From positions 1,922,001-1,986,000 of the forward strand of contig JABELC010000005.1 of the NCBI GenBank assembly GCA_028455995.1: a stretch of DNA of 64,000 nt. Reading direction: 5' to 3'. The position numbers and the translations under genes were made by a program. The stretch is from Scleromitrula shiraiana. Its lineage: Eukaryota > Ascomycota > Leotiomycetes > Helotiales > Sclerotiniaceae. The notes under the pieces are model-generated. The model saw nothing but the letters and a program-made list of their open reading frames with translations. It was not told the DNA's origin and searched no databases. Below are positions 12,416 through 24,713 of the stretch, piece by piece (position 1 is the stretch's first letter; the number at the start of each line of letters is the position of its first letter).

Positions 12416-12727
12416 AGTATCTTACTAATAAATTAACTATTCATTTGAGAAACTCAAGGAAATGTAATGGCATGTCATGTCATGTCATCGGGGCGGGAAG
12501 TATCGTAGTGGTTGATTTTTGATACTGTATTTATTAGTATTGGTTAGTATTGGTTAGTTAATATTAGTGGTCGTGAATTTTATGTATCATTCAGGAATTT
12601 GATTGTAGCCTATTGTGAATGAATATTTGCGTTGGTATTGGAATGTGCATATATATATATACATATATATTATCGATTATTGATTATTGATTATTGATTT
12701 TTCACACATCTCAAGCACTGATTCTAC

Positions 12728-12760
<33 letters not shown>

Positions 12761-13392
12761 AATAAAGGATAACCAAAATATAAGAAATGTAATCATATTT
12801 CCACACACATCTCTCTAGTTATATCTTTATCTGTATCCTTTCCTCCAACACCCCTTTCCACAAATTCTTACTTTCGCTTTCGTTCTACATACATCGGGTA
12901 TTAAACAAAAAAAAAAAAAAGAATAAATAAATAAATAAATAAACACAAAAGAAAAGAGAAGCGAAGCGAAGAGAAGAAAAATAGAGCTTGAGAATAACAT
13001 CTTTCCCACCCATCCTCCCTCCCTCCCTCCCTCCAATTCCAATCCACCCATCCAAGATGTACTTCTTCCTCCTCCTCTCCCTCCCTTTAACCCGCAAAAA
13101 CATCACTCCTTGCAATCGACAAGTATGGGAGTGAAGGGAAGAATTTAGAGAAAAAAAAAAAAAAAATAGCTAGCTACTGTCGATATAATGCTGCTGCATC
13201 CCAAGCAGAATATCCGATTTGCATATCGCACATTGCATGGCCAAGAAAGTTTTCGCCCGCTCCTTAAAACGCCCAAAAGCCCAATATGGTAAATAGAAGA
13301 AAATTGAATTCAAAGAAAAGGAAGTAGAAAATGACAGAAAGAAAAGTTACAAAAATGCTAGGTATCGTTCTTCGTTCCATGCATCGTCGGAT
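11079..13392. other. Repeat-rich intergenic region
   Basis: No supported gene. Contains polypurine/polypyrimidine tracts (about 11855-12060), the GATAC/CATAC minisatellite 12118-12204, CATA repeats about 12250-12303, AACG repeats about 12384-12416, ATC repeats 12729-12760, A-runs and AAAT repeats about 12907-12943. The last few hundred bases are the likely 3' UTR of the DENN gene. Confidence 0.65.
12118..12204. repeat. GATAC / GATACATAC minisatellite
   Basis: Mixed 5-bp (GATAC) and 9-bp (GATACATAC) units in tandem over about 87 bp. Confidence 0.9.
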
Positions 13393-16284
13393 TTACTGAC
13401 CACCTAAAGCACTGATTCTTGCACCTGAAGGTCGGTTGAGTAATCCGGATCTTTTCCCCCTCAATTCGTTGTAATGATTGTGTTGGAGAGCATCACTGTC
13501 ACTTCTTCCGACTTCTTCGTCACTACCTTCAATGATCTTGGTAGGCATATCATGATGACCATGATATTGTTGGCTATTTCTCTCTGGTGTGGCAATGGAA
13601 CTGGCGATTGACATGGCCGTGCTAGATCTATTGTGAATGAGATCTGGGGTGGGAGGAACGCTAGATGCACGACCACTTGGGTTGAGCATGTTATCATCGC
13701 AGGACTCTCCAGCATCACTAGCTGTCATCATCGACAGGTTGCTCTCGCGATTTCTTCGGAGCTTTTGCCTTAGTGTAAGCTCCTCTGCTTCGGCATCAGC
13801 ATCGTGAGCCATTTGAAGGCCTTCAACAGCTGCCGCACACTGATCGCTAATATTCCTGATGATATGAGCAATAGCATCCGTTTTATCCCGAAGATGACGA
13901 TCGGCGACATCTGCAATGCTAATTGCACTATAACGCTTGCTATTACGGACACCTTTGACCAATCTTGCCTCCATCTCGAGGGACATATCTTCACCATTTC
14001 GACTGAGTCGTTTAGAGCGAGTTGATTCTTGTGATTCGGAAATTTGTTTTGTTGAAGCATCAATTCCACCCTCATTTGCATCGGAAGCAGCCAATTCTTC
14101 TTCATCCTCCTCAAATTCGCCCTCGAGATATTCACTTAAATCTGGAGTCTTTTGAATAGTACGAACCAAGTGCTCCAAATGGTGAGATTGTCCTCCAATC
14201 AAGCTGCGCAAATGTAACACAACACGTTGCGCCTCATCGCGTTGTCGGAGAAGAGTAGCATTAGTGTGTTGAAGAGATTGAAGCTCTTTCTTGTTGCGCT
14301 TACGTTCACGCTCGAGCTCTTCTCCCATTTCTTGTTGAAGAATAAGTGCTTCAAGAGCATCATCACGTTGTTTCTCTGTATTTGCAAGGCGAGTGGATTG
14401 ACGAGCAGCGTCATCTTTTTGTTGGTCAATGAGACCGGTAAGTCGTCTATTCTCACGTTTGTGTGTTTCGATTTTGGCCTTGAGGTCTTGTGTTTCCTTG
14501 GTAAGTTGCTCAACAAATGCTTGAAATTTGAGGAATTGTTGTTTCCAGCTCTCGAGTTCTTCAACCAAAAAGTTGTTTCGCTTCGTAACTTTTCCGATCT
14601 CCGTGTCCATACGACCCTTAAGGTTGATAAAGTCTTGCCAAGCTTCGAGGGCATCTCTAGAGTATTGGTTTCGTTCTCGCACGATTTCGTTAAGATGCCT
14701 CATGGATACCTTGGTCATAAGAGGTTTCTTTTGAGCCCCACCAAAGACAGCCTTCATTCCAGTGTTGCGTCCCTAGACAAAGTTAGAAATTTTAACAAGT
14801 TAGTATACCAGAAATGTACTTACCATCTTTTCACAAACGTGATCCATAACAGCCATGGTTGCATCCTGATTCCACCATTCTGGGTCTTGGATAGACTCGA
14901 CTTCTCCACGCATAACAATGATTTGACCAGCCGGGACCAACTTTCCACCTCCATAAGCCGATCGAAGATGCTGTGGTACACCGGATGGTGTGACATTGCC
15001 ATTGAGAGCTTGAGTAATGCGGTTGACCATCTTCGTACGTTGACCCGCAGTTAGCGCAGCAGGTGGGCTTGAAGTCAAAACAAAGTTGCGATCCAAATCC
15101 ACGACCAAAGCGTCTGGAGGTGCTGTGAATAACGATCGGCATTCTGCAGTGATACCAAGGATGTATGGTCCAGGTTCTTGAACAAGTTCTTGAGCATGTC
15201 GTGCGTGAACAACTGGAACATAAAGACCACTCCACTCATAAACTCGAACAAAATACCTAAGTGTCTCGGAAGCAACAGTGAGCATTGCAGGATATTGAGA
15301 GGCGAATATAATACGACGGGTTGGTAAGAGAGCTGCTTCAACGATTCCTACAATATTAGGAATTGACAAGCAGGAAAACAATGGCCACATGGCGAAGTTT
15401 TGGAAACCGGTTGGCGAAGATGGGAACTGATAACAAAGTGCGTAGTCCTTCATATCAATTCGGACAAGATCATTTAATCTAGGGGCTGGGAAACTGAGAA
15501 TGCGTGAGACCTCCTCAGCGTGAAAAAGATTGGTTGCTTTGTTCCAATGAATCCACATCCCTCTTAAATAATCACCTAATAGATTATATAGAGGATATCT
15601 GGAGAGGAAAGACAAGCAGTATGGAATCCAGTATGTCTCATCAGCCGAATCGTAGAAGTCTGGTTCTGTTCTCCTTCTCAAATCCCGAATCGTCTCAGCA
15701 CGCTTCTCATCTGCTCTAGACCAAACTCGCAATGCGATACCATACAGAGTATGTGACGAGTCTTGCTGTAAAACGAACGAGTGGTGGACACAATGAGGCT
15801 GACTGCGACCTGTGCAAATTTCGACATCGTGTGGGAAACAAGCCTAGACTTTAATTAGCATATTTTCTGATTAAAGAATACAATTGTTCCTTACTCTCAT
15901 AGCTGCATGAAGTGATCTGGCAATCTCATTATCTTGCTCGAGTCTAGGACTGCTACCTAGAATCTCCGGAAGCCAAAATTGACCAACAGCTCCCTTCATG
16001 TGTCCAATCTTTCCCTGTGCAGGGGCTGGTGCCTTCACCCATTGTGCTGGTTCGCGGCCAACACCACAGACCATATAAGCATGCGTAAGTGTCTTAGGAG
16101 TGCGAGCTTGAGGTTTAACATTGAGTGTAGATGGAATTGGTTGTGTGATCCTAGAATGGAGAGAAGAAGTTCGGCTCGGAATAATCAAGTTTGTATCGTT
16201 CTGATCGCGAGTACTAGGACGACCGTCACGGTCTCCAGTTCTTGGTCGAAGCAGTGAGGCTGGGCCAGTGAGTGATGAACCCAT
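13393..16284 (-). CDS. DENN (AEX-3) domain protein with coiled coil
   Basis: Three exons on the minus strand, 15895..16284, 14824..15843 and 13393..14772, give 929 residues. Both introns (51 nt each, GTAAG..CTAG) are phase 0. Residues about 55-470 carry a tripartite DENN region: the uDENN part includes KIGHMKGAVGQFWLPEILG and later HSFVLQQDSSHTLYG; the cDENN part includes LLPTRRIIFASQYPAML and VPVVHARHAQELVQEPGPYI. Residues about 495-670 form a long heptad-rich coiled coil, followed by an acidic stretch and a Ser-rich tail. DENN proteins are known guanine-nucleotide exchange factors for Rab GTPases, acting in vesicle traffic; which Rab this one serves cannot be told. All frames are intact. 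The N-terminal 50 residues are disordered and basic. Start is the first in-frame ATG. Confidence 0.88.
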
Positions 16285-17989
16285 GATTGCTGAATATTAT
16301 TTTTTAAAAAGTTTCCGAATACTCGAGATACCAAAAATGCGACTGTATGTGTATGTAACAATTCGAGGAAGGAAGTCTGTTAAGGCTGGAAGGTTGTATT
16401 GGATTCGACAGGGAATATTAAAATGCGGTGATGACACCCAGTCTGGAAATTGCAGTCAAAGGAGTGTATACTGATAGTGAATTGATATGAAATCAGCGGA
16501 TAGTAAGTAATATAAATGGAGGTTGATATTTATCGAAAATGTCGGTTGATTTCCCTTGAGATTCACCCCCCAGGACCAATATCGATCGGTATTAGCAATT
16601 TGAAGGCGAGAAGTTTTTATAGTGAACTCCTTTCTCCCATATGATTTACAATTTCCGATCTTATCTCTCCTTGCTTTCGTTGTCGAGGTATATTTTAAAG
16701 CTATTATATTTTATTATTGATTGTCAATTTCCAAGGTTATCATCGATTTTGACCTTTCTGCTGCTTTCTGCTATTGCAGATGGTTGTGCAGTCACGAAAG
16801 GTAGGAATTAACGTGACAAGCAAACCCCCAAAAAAAGAGAGGAGGGAATGCGAGAATAGAGTAGAAGGAAAGGGAAAAAGAGGAAAGGAAGAAGAAGAAG
16901 AAGAAGAAGAAGAATGAAAAAGATAAGAGATTCTAATATAAGTAGTTCTCTAAGGAAAAAGGAGATGGAAACGGAAATAGAAATGGGGATGGAGATGGAG
17001 ATGGAGATGAAAAGGTAATAAAATAGATATACAGTTGTAATATTTTACTATGTATCCATTCATATCCATACATATCCATATCCATTCATATTCCATGAAT
17101 TTTATTTTTTATTTTAAAATTTGGAGTTTGGAGAGATTGGTAACTGACACACACTGTAGTTTTGCAGCCCGTGTACCTGGCTAGGTCCCTAGGCCCTTAC
17201 GCCCCTACGCCCCTACGCCCCCCCTAGGTAATAATACCCATCCATTGATACGTACCGTACCGGCATGGATTTGGGATTGAATCGAAAAAAAGCCGAAGTT
17301 CAAGGGGGGAGGGGAGCTCAAAGCTCAAAGCTCAAAAAAAAAGCTCATGGATGGTGATGGATGGTGATAGATGATGATGGATGATTTAATTTCAATTGGA
17401 TAGATTATTAGTATACGGAGTACATATATACATACTATCTATACTATCTAATATATAGATAGTATCTACTAGGTATTCATATAATAAATAATATATCAAG
17501 TTCGAGAATTTTATAGATATGTTTTAAGTTTTGGTTTTAGAGTGTGTCAGTTAGTCAGTTATTAGTTTTACTCCAGTTCCAATTCAAAGAGTGAGTTAAA
17601 AGAAGAGATTCTAGAAATCTAAACTTTATTATTAGTTCAACTGTTCACTACTCTCCTTTCTTTCTATTTCCCTTCCATTCACTCCATTAATTTCATCTAT
17701 TACTTTGATTCATATACTACGTGATATCTAGAAAATTCTACTCTATTCAGTTAGTTTATAAATAGAAAAAATAAATACCTAGAAATGAGGGAAATTTGAA
17801 AGGTGGGGGATATCTTGCATAAATCGAGGGGTGGTGCTGGTGCTGATGCTGATGCTGATGCTGATGCAGGTGCTTGGACTATCTTTTTAACTGCATACTA
17901 TATAGTACAAGAAAGGATACAGTACCGGTACATAGTACTGCCCGTTAATACTAGTAACAAATAACTTGAATTAAATTTGAAAATTTGTA
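16285..17989. other. Upstream region of the DENN gene
   Basis: No gene seen. GAA trinucleotides about 16888-16915, GGAGAT repeats about 16985-17010, ACGCCCCT repeats about 17195-17220, and GATGCT repeats about 17840-17870. Confidence 0.6.
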
Positions 17990-19360
17990 GTAAGTGCAAG
18001 GACAAGGACTACATCGCATCATATTACCATTAATTTATTAGTATGATAGATTTATAGAATCTTATTTTTCAATTATTTTTCATTTCAATTAATATATTTT
18101 GATTCAAAATATTCAAAATAAAAAATATATTCAACTTTATCGAATTAATATAACAAAAAAAAATAAAACTAGTAAAAATTATATTATATTATTAATAATA
18201 ACTTGTTACTGATAGTGAACTTTTGATTAAAAATATAAATTTAATAAAAAATAAAGAAAAAAGAAAAAAGATTAATTAATTAATTAATTAATTAATTAAT
18301 AATAATATAATATACTAGTATTTATTAAATTTAAATCGTTTTAATTATTATTAAAATTATAAAAACTTTTATTATTAACTTATTAATTTATTATTTTTAA
18401 AAATATATTTTATTTATATTATATTAAAATTTAATTGTTTCTTCAACTTGTTTTAACTTGAAGAAAGAACATTTATAATTTCTAAAAATACTCTAAAAAG
18501 AGTAAAATGTTACTAATAAATAATAAAGAATTTTGAAAATATATAAGTCGAACTTTACTCTTTTTGAACAAATGATTTTATGATTTCTTTTGTTAATGAA
18601 CTCTACTGCTCATTCATAATGATGGTGATGAACCATGATGTTCATGCTGGTGATGAATTCATACATTAGTGTGATGCATGGTATCCATTGGATGTATATC
18701 TATCTGTACTGTAGTGGGTAATCATGCATCTCGAATCGAATTCCAAGTTCCAAGTTCCAAGTTCCATAGTATGGTATGGTATGTACAATGCATACATACA
18801 TGTATAATGATTCCGCCACCCCCCCAGTAATAAGGTTACAACCCGTCGTCAGCCAGCAGAACTTATTATTAGTTAACTTCCACCCCATATTCAGGAGCTT
18901 TTGAATTCCTGCAGCTGGTAGAAAAAATGTTTCGGTTGGTTCAAACTCGCATCATCACATCAGTCAACTATTCATGCATTGCACAGACGGATGGATATAT
19001 TCGATTCGAACAACCCAATCTCTTTCCTCTCAATAATACTCTTCTTTTTCGTAATATCAATCCAAAACTTTCATTCTGCAGGTATCCATTCTGTCGAATT
19101 GTGAAAAGAAAATGATATAAAATTTCCTACTGTATTGTAATCCCTTAATCATTCCTCTTTTTACCAAGGATTCATGCCATGGATTACGAGAACGAGACGT
19201 GATCCAAAGAGGAATTTCAGGGGCAAATACAAAAGCCCCAATTTTTTCTTTTCCCATTTTAATTTCCAAGATTGATGTTGCAGGGCTACGAACATGCAGG
19301 TGCATCGATGTCCATTGTGTGACTTTTTTCTTGGGACCGTGTTACGAATGGCCCCCTGGG

Positions 19361-19396
<36 letters not shown>

Positions 19397-19539
19397 ATAT
19401 TATTAATAAAAAGAAGCAGAAAGAAGTAGAGCAATTGCAACACGATTCTACGTTTTCTTCTGGAACGATTATAATCCACTCGAATTGAAAAGTTCTTATA
19501 AAAACGTTTTGTATCCACTGTACTGTACCGTACTGTACC

Positions 19540-19765
19540 GTACCGTATAATCTCAACAAACTGAGCTTCATCTTAACTCGATATAGAATAGATTTCTTAT
19601 AAGGCTTGAGATCTAATTGAAAGAAAAAACAATGTGGGTGGATATCTTTCAAACTCAAATTTTATAAATCTACTATTACTTTGAGTATGATTAACGGCGA
19701 AAGAGAGACTACCTTATTTTATATCGGATTAATATAAAGTTCGGTTTGTTGAGATTATACGGTAC
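19540..19765. repeat. Inverted-repeat element (about 50-bp arms)
   Basis: The left arm (19540-19590) and right arm (19715-19765, reverse complement) share GTACCGTATAATCTCAACAA and continue alignable for about 50 bp. Over the first 47 positions I count about seven transitions and one transversion. The spacer is about 125 bp with no ORF. It could be a MITE/foldback element or two opposed fragments of one repeat. Confidence 0.75.
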
Positions 19766-19957
19766 TTTATACAGACAGGATGTACTTCAGTATAGACTTT
19801 TATTAAAAGTAAAAACTAACCAGCAACTCGTACTATATCGTATGAGACCCAAGACCCCTAAATAAACTAACTAACAGGCGGAAAGTCAATTGTCAATCGA
19901 ATCACCCGAACCATGGTTTTTATTTCGCTTCTGGACAATCTCCAGATTTTTCTTATC

Positions 19958-20012
19958 TGTTCTGCCTGGTTCGTTAATTCGGCCGATTCGTCAATTATAT
20001 CGTATCTTATAG
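19958..20012 (-). repeat. Retroelement-like block, copy 1 (inverted)
   Basis: The reverse complement of this 55-bp stretch aligns without gaps to 21432-21486: 42 identities, 12 transitions and one transversion by eye. Both end in AGAACA. A shared GAAGAGGC lies upstream of each copy at different distances. Confidence 0.75.
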
Positions 20013-21208
20013 AATTCTAATATTAAAATAATAAATATATTTATTTATTGATCAAATATTAATATATCGGGTCAGGTCCCCTGACACGCCGCCTCTTCTT
20101 TATGATCTTTTATTTTATCTCATCCTCAGACTCTTGGAGTTGAACTGAATAATAACTTGGAATGTTATAATATGGGAAAATTACTAATGTTTTAGTACGA
20201 AAATGGCTCATTTTTTAACTGAAGCAAGTTCAACGCTGTAAGGGTTTGAGGTATTTTGGGCGTTTTTTTGGTAAGAATCGATTTTGTTTGATAAGAGCAT
20301 TTCAATTTTATACTTTTATTTTTTAATTATAATTTATTTAAAAAAGAATTATATTATTTGAAAACTTTTATTTACTAGTATTTATATAATTGGTATCAAA
20401 TATTTAAATTATATAGTTGATTTAAAATTTTATTTTTAAAAATTTTATATAAACAAAGTTTGTTTTAAACTTGAATTTATTTAATTTCCCCATTTTTAAT
20501 ATTTATATACTAATGATGATTTTAGGCTTAATTGAATTGTTATTTTAAATTGAATATTTTGTAAATTTATAGATTGTATTAGTGGTATTATAATAAATAT
20601 TGAAAAAGGTTAAAATAATTAGAATTGAAGTTGAATTTTAACATAAAATATTTTAAATTTAAAGTATTGCTTTAAATCATTATTAGTATTTACTCTTTTT
20701 AAAATTAATAATCATAATTTTTTTAAATAAATCTAATAATATGTTGAAGATCTTTTAATCAATTTAATTTTTATTATATAAAAAAATTCTTTAAAAAAAG
20801 TTATGGTTGTTGATTTTAAAAGGGGTAAGTGTTAATGGTGATTATAGTGATTTGAAAATGTTTATGTTTGAAAATGTATTTTTTTTTTTTTAACGATATA
20901 GTTATATATTAAAATTTTAAATTATAATAATATAATATATATAAAAATAATAAGAAAATACATTTTAATTTATATAATCAACTTTAAAAAGTTGTAATTA
21001 TTAATTAATTTATTATAATTATTTAAAAAATCATTAATATATCGATTTGTTTATGTTTATACTAAAATAGCGATTAAATACTTTTAGACTCTTTGATGCA
21101 TTTCAGGTAAAAATTAAAGATTATTATTGGTCAAAAAAATTTTATGTGGGGCAATATATCGAAGAGTCTAAGAATGAGATAACTTTTATTTTAATATTTT
21201 AATAATAT

Positions 21209-21232
21209 TGTTGGATCACATGTTGGATCACA
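21209..21232 (+). repeat. LTR-like end: TGTTGGATCACA in tandem
   Basis: Two perfect adjacent copies of a 12-mer that starts TG and ends CA, placed about 220 bp upstream of retroelement-like block copy 2. TGTTGGA is a common start of fungal copia-type LTRs, so 21209-21486 (TG...CA, 278 bp) could be a decayed solo LTR. No target-site duplication was confirmed. Confidence 0.4.
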
Positions 21233-21431
21233 TGTTCAAAAGCTTGTCAAAAAGCTTAAATTCTACCCAATCAACTACTCTAAAATATCGATTTTAACCA
21301 ATCAACTGCTTTAAAAAAGTGCCAAGATTCTTCCAAGACGCTAGTAAAATCACCCTTGTATCATACCAAAAACGAAAAATGAGTAGACTCGTATAAAACC
21401 TCTCTTTTTGTAAACAAAAAGAAGAGGCACT

Positions 21432-21486
21432 TTATAAAATACACTATAATTAACGAGTCGGTCGAATTAACAAATCGAATAGAACA
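21432..21486 (+). repeat. Retroelement-like block, copy 2
   Basis: Direct-orientation partner of 19958-20012. The differences are of the C/T and G/A kind in both directions, as expected if both copies were mutated independently. Confidence 0.75.
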
Positions 21487-22009
21487 ATCATCGTATCTAC
21501 AATAATAATTAAGAGATGAAAATATTTCTTAATTCAAATATCATATCAAAAAGAAGGACTCTCTTCAAGTTTAAATAATCCGATTACTAGTAACAGAACA
21601 TCGAGAAATTTGTTTGTTTACTAGTATATATAACACATCGATACCAAGCATATCATCGCAATACATATTCCCTATTAGAGGAAGTCTTGCGGATAAATTG
21701 ATTTGCAAGATGATGTACAAAATTTCATTAATAGATGAGTCAGGAATGGATATAGTATGCTAGTGTACTCCAGTCTTCAAGTTTAGACAACTTGAATCCA
21801 CTTCTTAAATTCATATTAAATAAGAGTGGGAGAATTAAATTCACCTGCTCGTAGATTTTTTTTTAAGATGAACTACTCAGGTGGGAAAAATGTGAGGGTC
21901 GATGATCATTTAAAAATTTTGAATTTACTAGTAGTAGTAGTAGTAGTAGTAATATCAAGAATTATTACTAGTAAAAGTCGATGTTTTTAAATATAATGAC
22001 TTTTACTTG

Positions 22010-22138
<129 letters not shown>

Positions 22139-23662
22139 TATTTTAAATTTATCAAAACTTAAAAAAATCAAATATTTCATATAGATTTTCGAATCAAAAA
22201 ATAAACCCCTTCACTAAAAACATCTTCCTTATAGTAACAAAAAAGCAAAGTCGTTTCATAAAGATTAAGCAAAGTTTAACGATTATTGTTTGTATTTTCT
22301 TGCGAAAACACTCCAATCACTCTAATTACTGGCAACTTCTCGAGGTCAATCTAGTGATCTAGCCTCATAATCCATTTGCTTTCCTTGCTGAGAATCAACT
22401 ACTACATGTAGTACAATCCACAGGTATGTGATGTACTTTGAAAGCCTCGAATGATAGCCTCAAGTATTCATCCTATGAAAGTAGCCAGATGGCCATGATC
22501 TCCGGAGTAAACATTAGTTGAAGTTTCCATCTCCAATGATCGGTGGCTTTCATATAAAATAGTTACCTCGAATTCACGCCACCTTCTATAGCTCAGCGCC
22601 ACTTCTACCGTATACTAACATAATTAACAAGCCAAATGATTCTAGACAAATACTATCAATCTCAAGACGGTTCATTTCTGATATTTCCGCTACACGCTCA
22701 TGAAGATCCTGTCGATATTGCTTGAATGCCTAAACTACATCCAATATATGTAAATGGCTTTACGGTCATCTGTGCGTGATCAACTTGACAAGAGGATTGG
22801 ATAGGATCAGATATTCTGATATCAAACTATAAGATATAGATCGACATTTTGAGTCAGCAAAGTACATGTAAATCATCAAGAATGTATTTTTTAGTTCTAG
22901 GGCGCACCTAAAGGTTGCCTCTCTTAAGGTAATCAAAGCCATGTTGATCTCATTCAGTCTATTGTTACACAATACTCTTCTTCTCCTTATTAGGTAGATA
23001 TTAGTCTATGAAATGATATATAGACAGCAAGATTACATCGCTCAATCTAGGTGATATATTATTATAGGATTGAAGCATAGAAGATACTTATCTATTTATG
23101 CATGTAGTCAACGCATTCATATCATAAGTTAGGATTTACGCAACGCACTTTGAAACTAAATCTCACCAAGCTCTAACTTATTATTATCCCTAAAACCATC
23201 ACTACCTCTGAGTAGACACGTGGTAGGTCTATATTACCCATCCCCGCCATCCTGTCCGGGCCTGTCAATAAAAAAATGCTCTTCCAAGTGCCTTGGCTAA
23301 AGTACACCACGCCCAATGTGGGGTAGACCGAAATCAACCCCACCTCTTCGTAGGAGAAAAAAATGGGCTTTTTTGACATATAGTATTCTATGTTAATTAA
23401 TTTCTTAAATCAATTACAAAAATAAACTATCAATATGATTTAATATTAATAAATCTCAATTTCTAATAATTATTTTAATATCAACTTCGAAGATTTTTAT
23501 CAATTTTAAAGATATAAATTTATTATTTATACTGATAGCAAGTTGGGTTTGTCAAAAAGCTCACTTTTTTCTCTTACGGAGAGCCCACTTTCTCACATCA
23601 ATTTTCAGCTAAATTCCAATCTCAATATAAAGTGTAACAAAGCAGAAAATACATAACAACTG

Positions 23663-23734
23663 GGACCGCTGGCGCAACGGTAGCGCGTTCGACTCCAGAT
23701 CGAAAGGTTATCCGTTCAAATCGGGTGTGGTTCA
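23663..23734 (+). tRNA. tRNA-Trp (CCA), no intron
   Basis: Cloverleaf of 72 nt: acceptor GGACCGC/GTGGTTC with four Watson-Crick and three G-U pairs, discriminator A; D-stem GCGC/GCGC; anticodon stem TTCGA/TCGAA with loop CTCCAGA giving anticodon CCA; T-arm ATCCG-TTCAAAT-CGGGT. Internal A and B boxes are recognisable and a T6 run follows at 23757. The wobble-rich acceptor is unusual and could reflect C-to-T changes at the edge of the RIP-like island, but every stem still pairs, so it may be functional. Confidence 0.85.
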
Positions 23735-23756
23735 ATACCTCAATTACCAGTTATTC

Positions 23757-23762
23757 TTTTTT
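23757..23762 (+). terminator. Pol III T6 terminator for tRNA-Trp
   Basis: TTTTTT 22 nt beyond the discriminator base, followed by further T runs. Confidence 0.7.
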
Positions 23763-24713
23763 GGTTTTTTCTTTTGCCCACGAGCTTTCATGCATTCTGC
23801 AATGTCTCTTGGCTCATGTAGAGCGAGGCCTTGTCTTTTTTTTTGGTCTTCTTCAATTGGATCGACTAGGCTTGAGGATGGGATGGAGATGCATTAACAC
23901 ATCACCGAGTTTATATTGGTGACTTCACTTTCCTTCCCTTACCATTGATCCATATGTGGACTTCGTTCAGAACAGGCTTTTGAACAGTATCCCGATTGCT
24001 ATATATTTCTTCATATCACATAACTTCAAGACTGCCTACGATTTTGTTCTAGTCTCTCGGAGTATACTTTATCCCTTCGGTTGAACAGCATAACAGCCCT
24101 GATGACAGTATATCAACAGCGCCCATGTCACTCTAGAACATCCGATAATAATACAAAAAGTTATGAATATTTCTCTCCAATCATAGGTCTTTGATTACTA
24201 TTCTTCATTGCGACATTCATCTACTCTCTTCTCTCACTTGCTGCCAAGCTGGTATCGCTGTATGAAAGGAATATCAATCTTGTATCTCATACTTATCTTG
24301 GAAGGTCTTTAAGAGAAGCCGTCGTCACGCCGAGACTTTTTACCTTAAGATTTGTGTTTTTTGGTTATACTTTTAATGGCGACATCCATGAGCTGGTCGC
24401 GTATTCCCTTGTCGATGAGGGTTGACATCAAGTTCTTGTATACTTTCCCTCGCCATATCCCGATAACTCTGTTTGTGGAAAAGGAATCTTTCATTTGGAT
24501 GAATTTATGCTGCCTTGCTTTTGGCAGAGTTGCGGATACCTTGGGATCAAGACATCATTTCGGCTTACCAACTTTGAGCAGGGAGGCATAGAATTAATCT
24601 ATTCGCCATCATGTTCATGTTGAGGGGTCATATCATGTATAAATGAAGGAAGTTTCCTGAGGGAAGAACTTTGCAAACCATCCTGTCAATCACCACAAGT
24701 GCACTTCTTTCAA
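23763..24713. other. Intergenic, no supported gene
   Basis: Mixed-composition spacer. A 57-codon minus-strand frame around 24360-24560 reads like protein but lacks start, splice and family support. Confidence 0.5.

Noticed and set aside
14227..15054. 275-codon plus-strand open frame
   Set aside because: It is antisense to the DENN/coiled-coil gene, whose minus-strand exons have clear domains and splice sites. The frame crosses the intron boundary without any domain.
24360..24560. Minus-strand 57-codon frame reading like a protein (ends SITKKHKS)
   Set aside because: No start codon, no clear acceptor or upstream exon, and no family match; too short to call.
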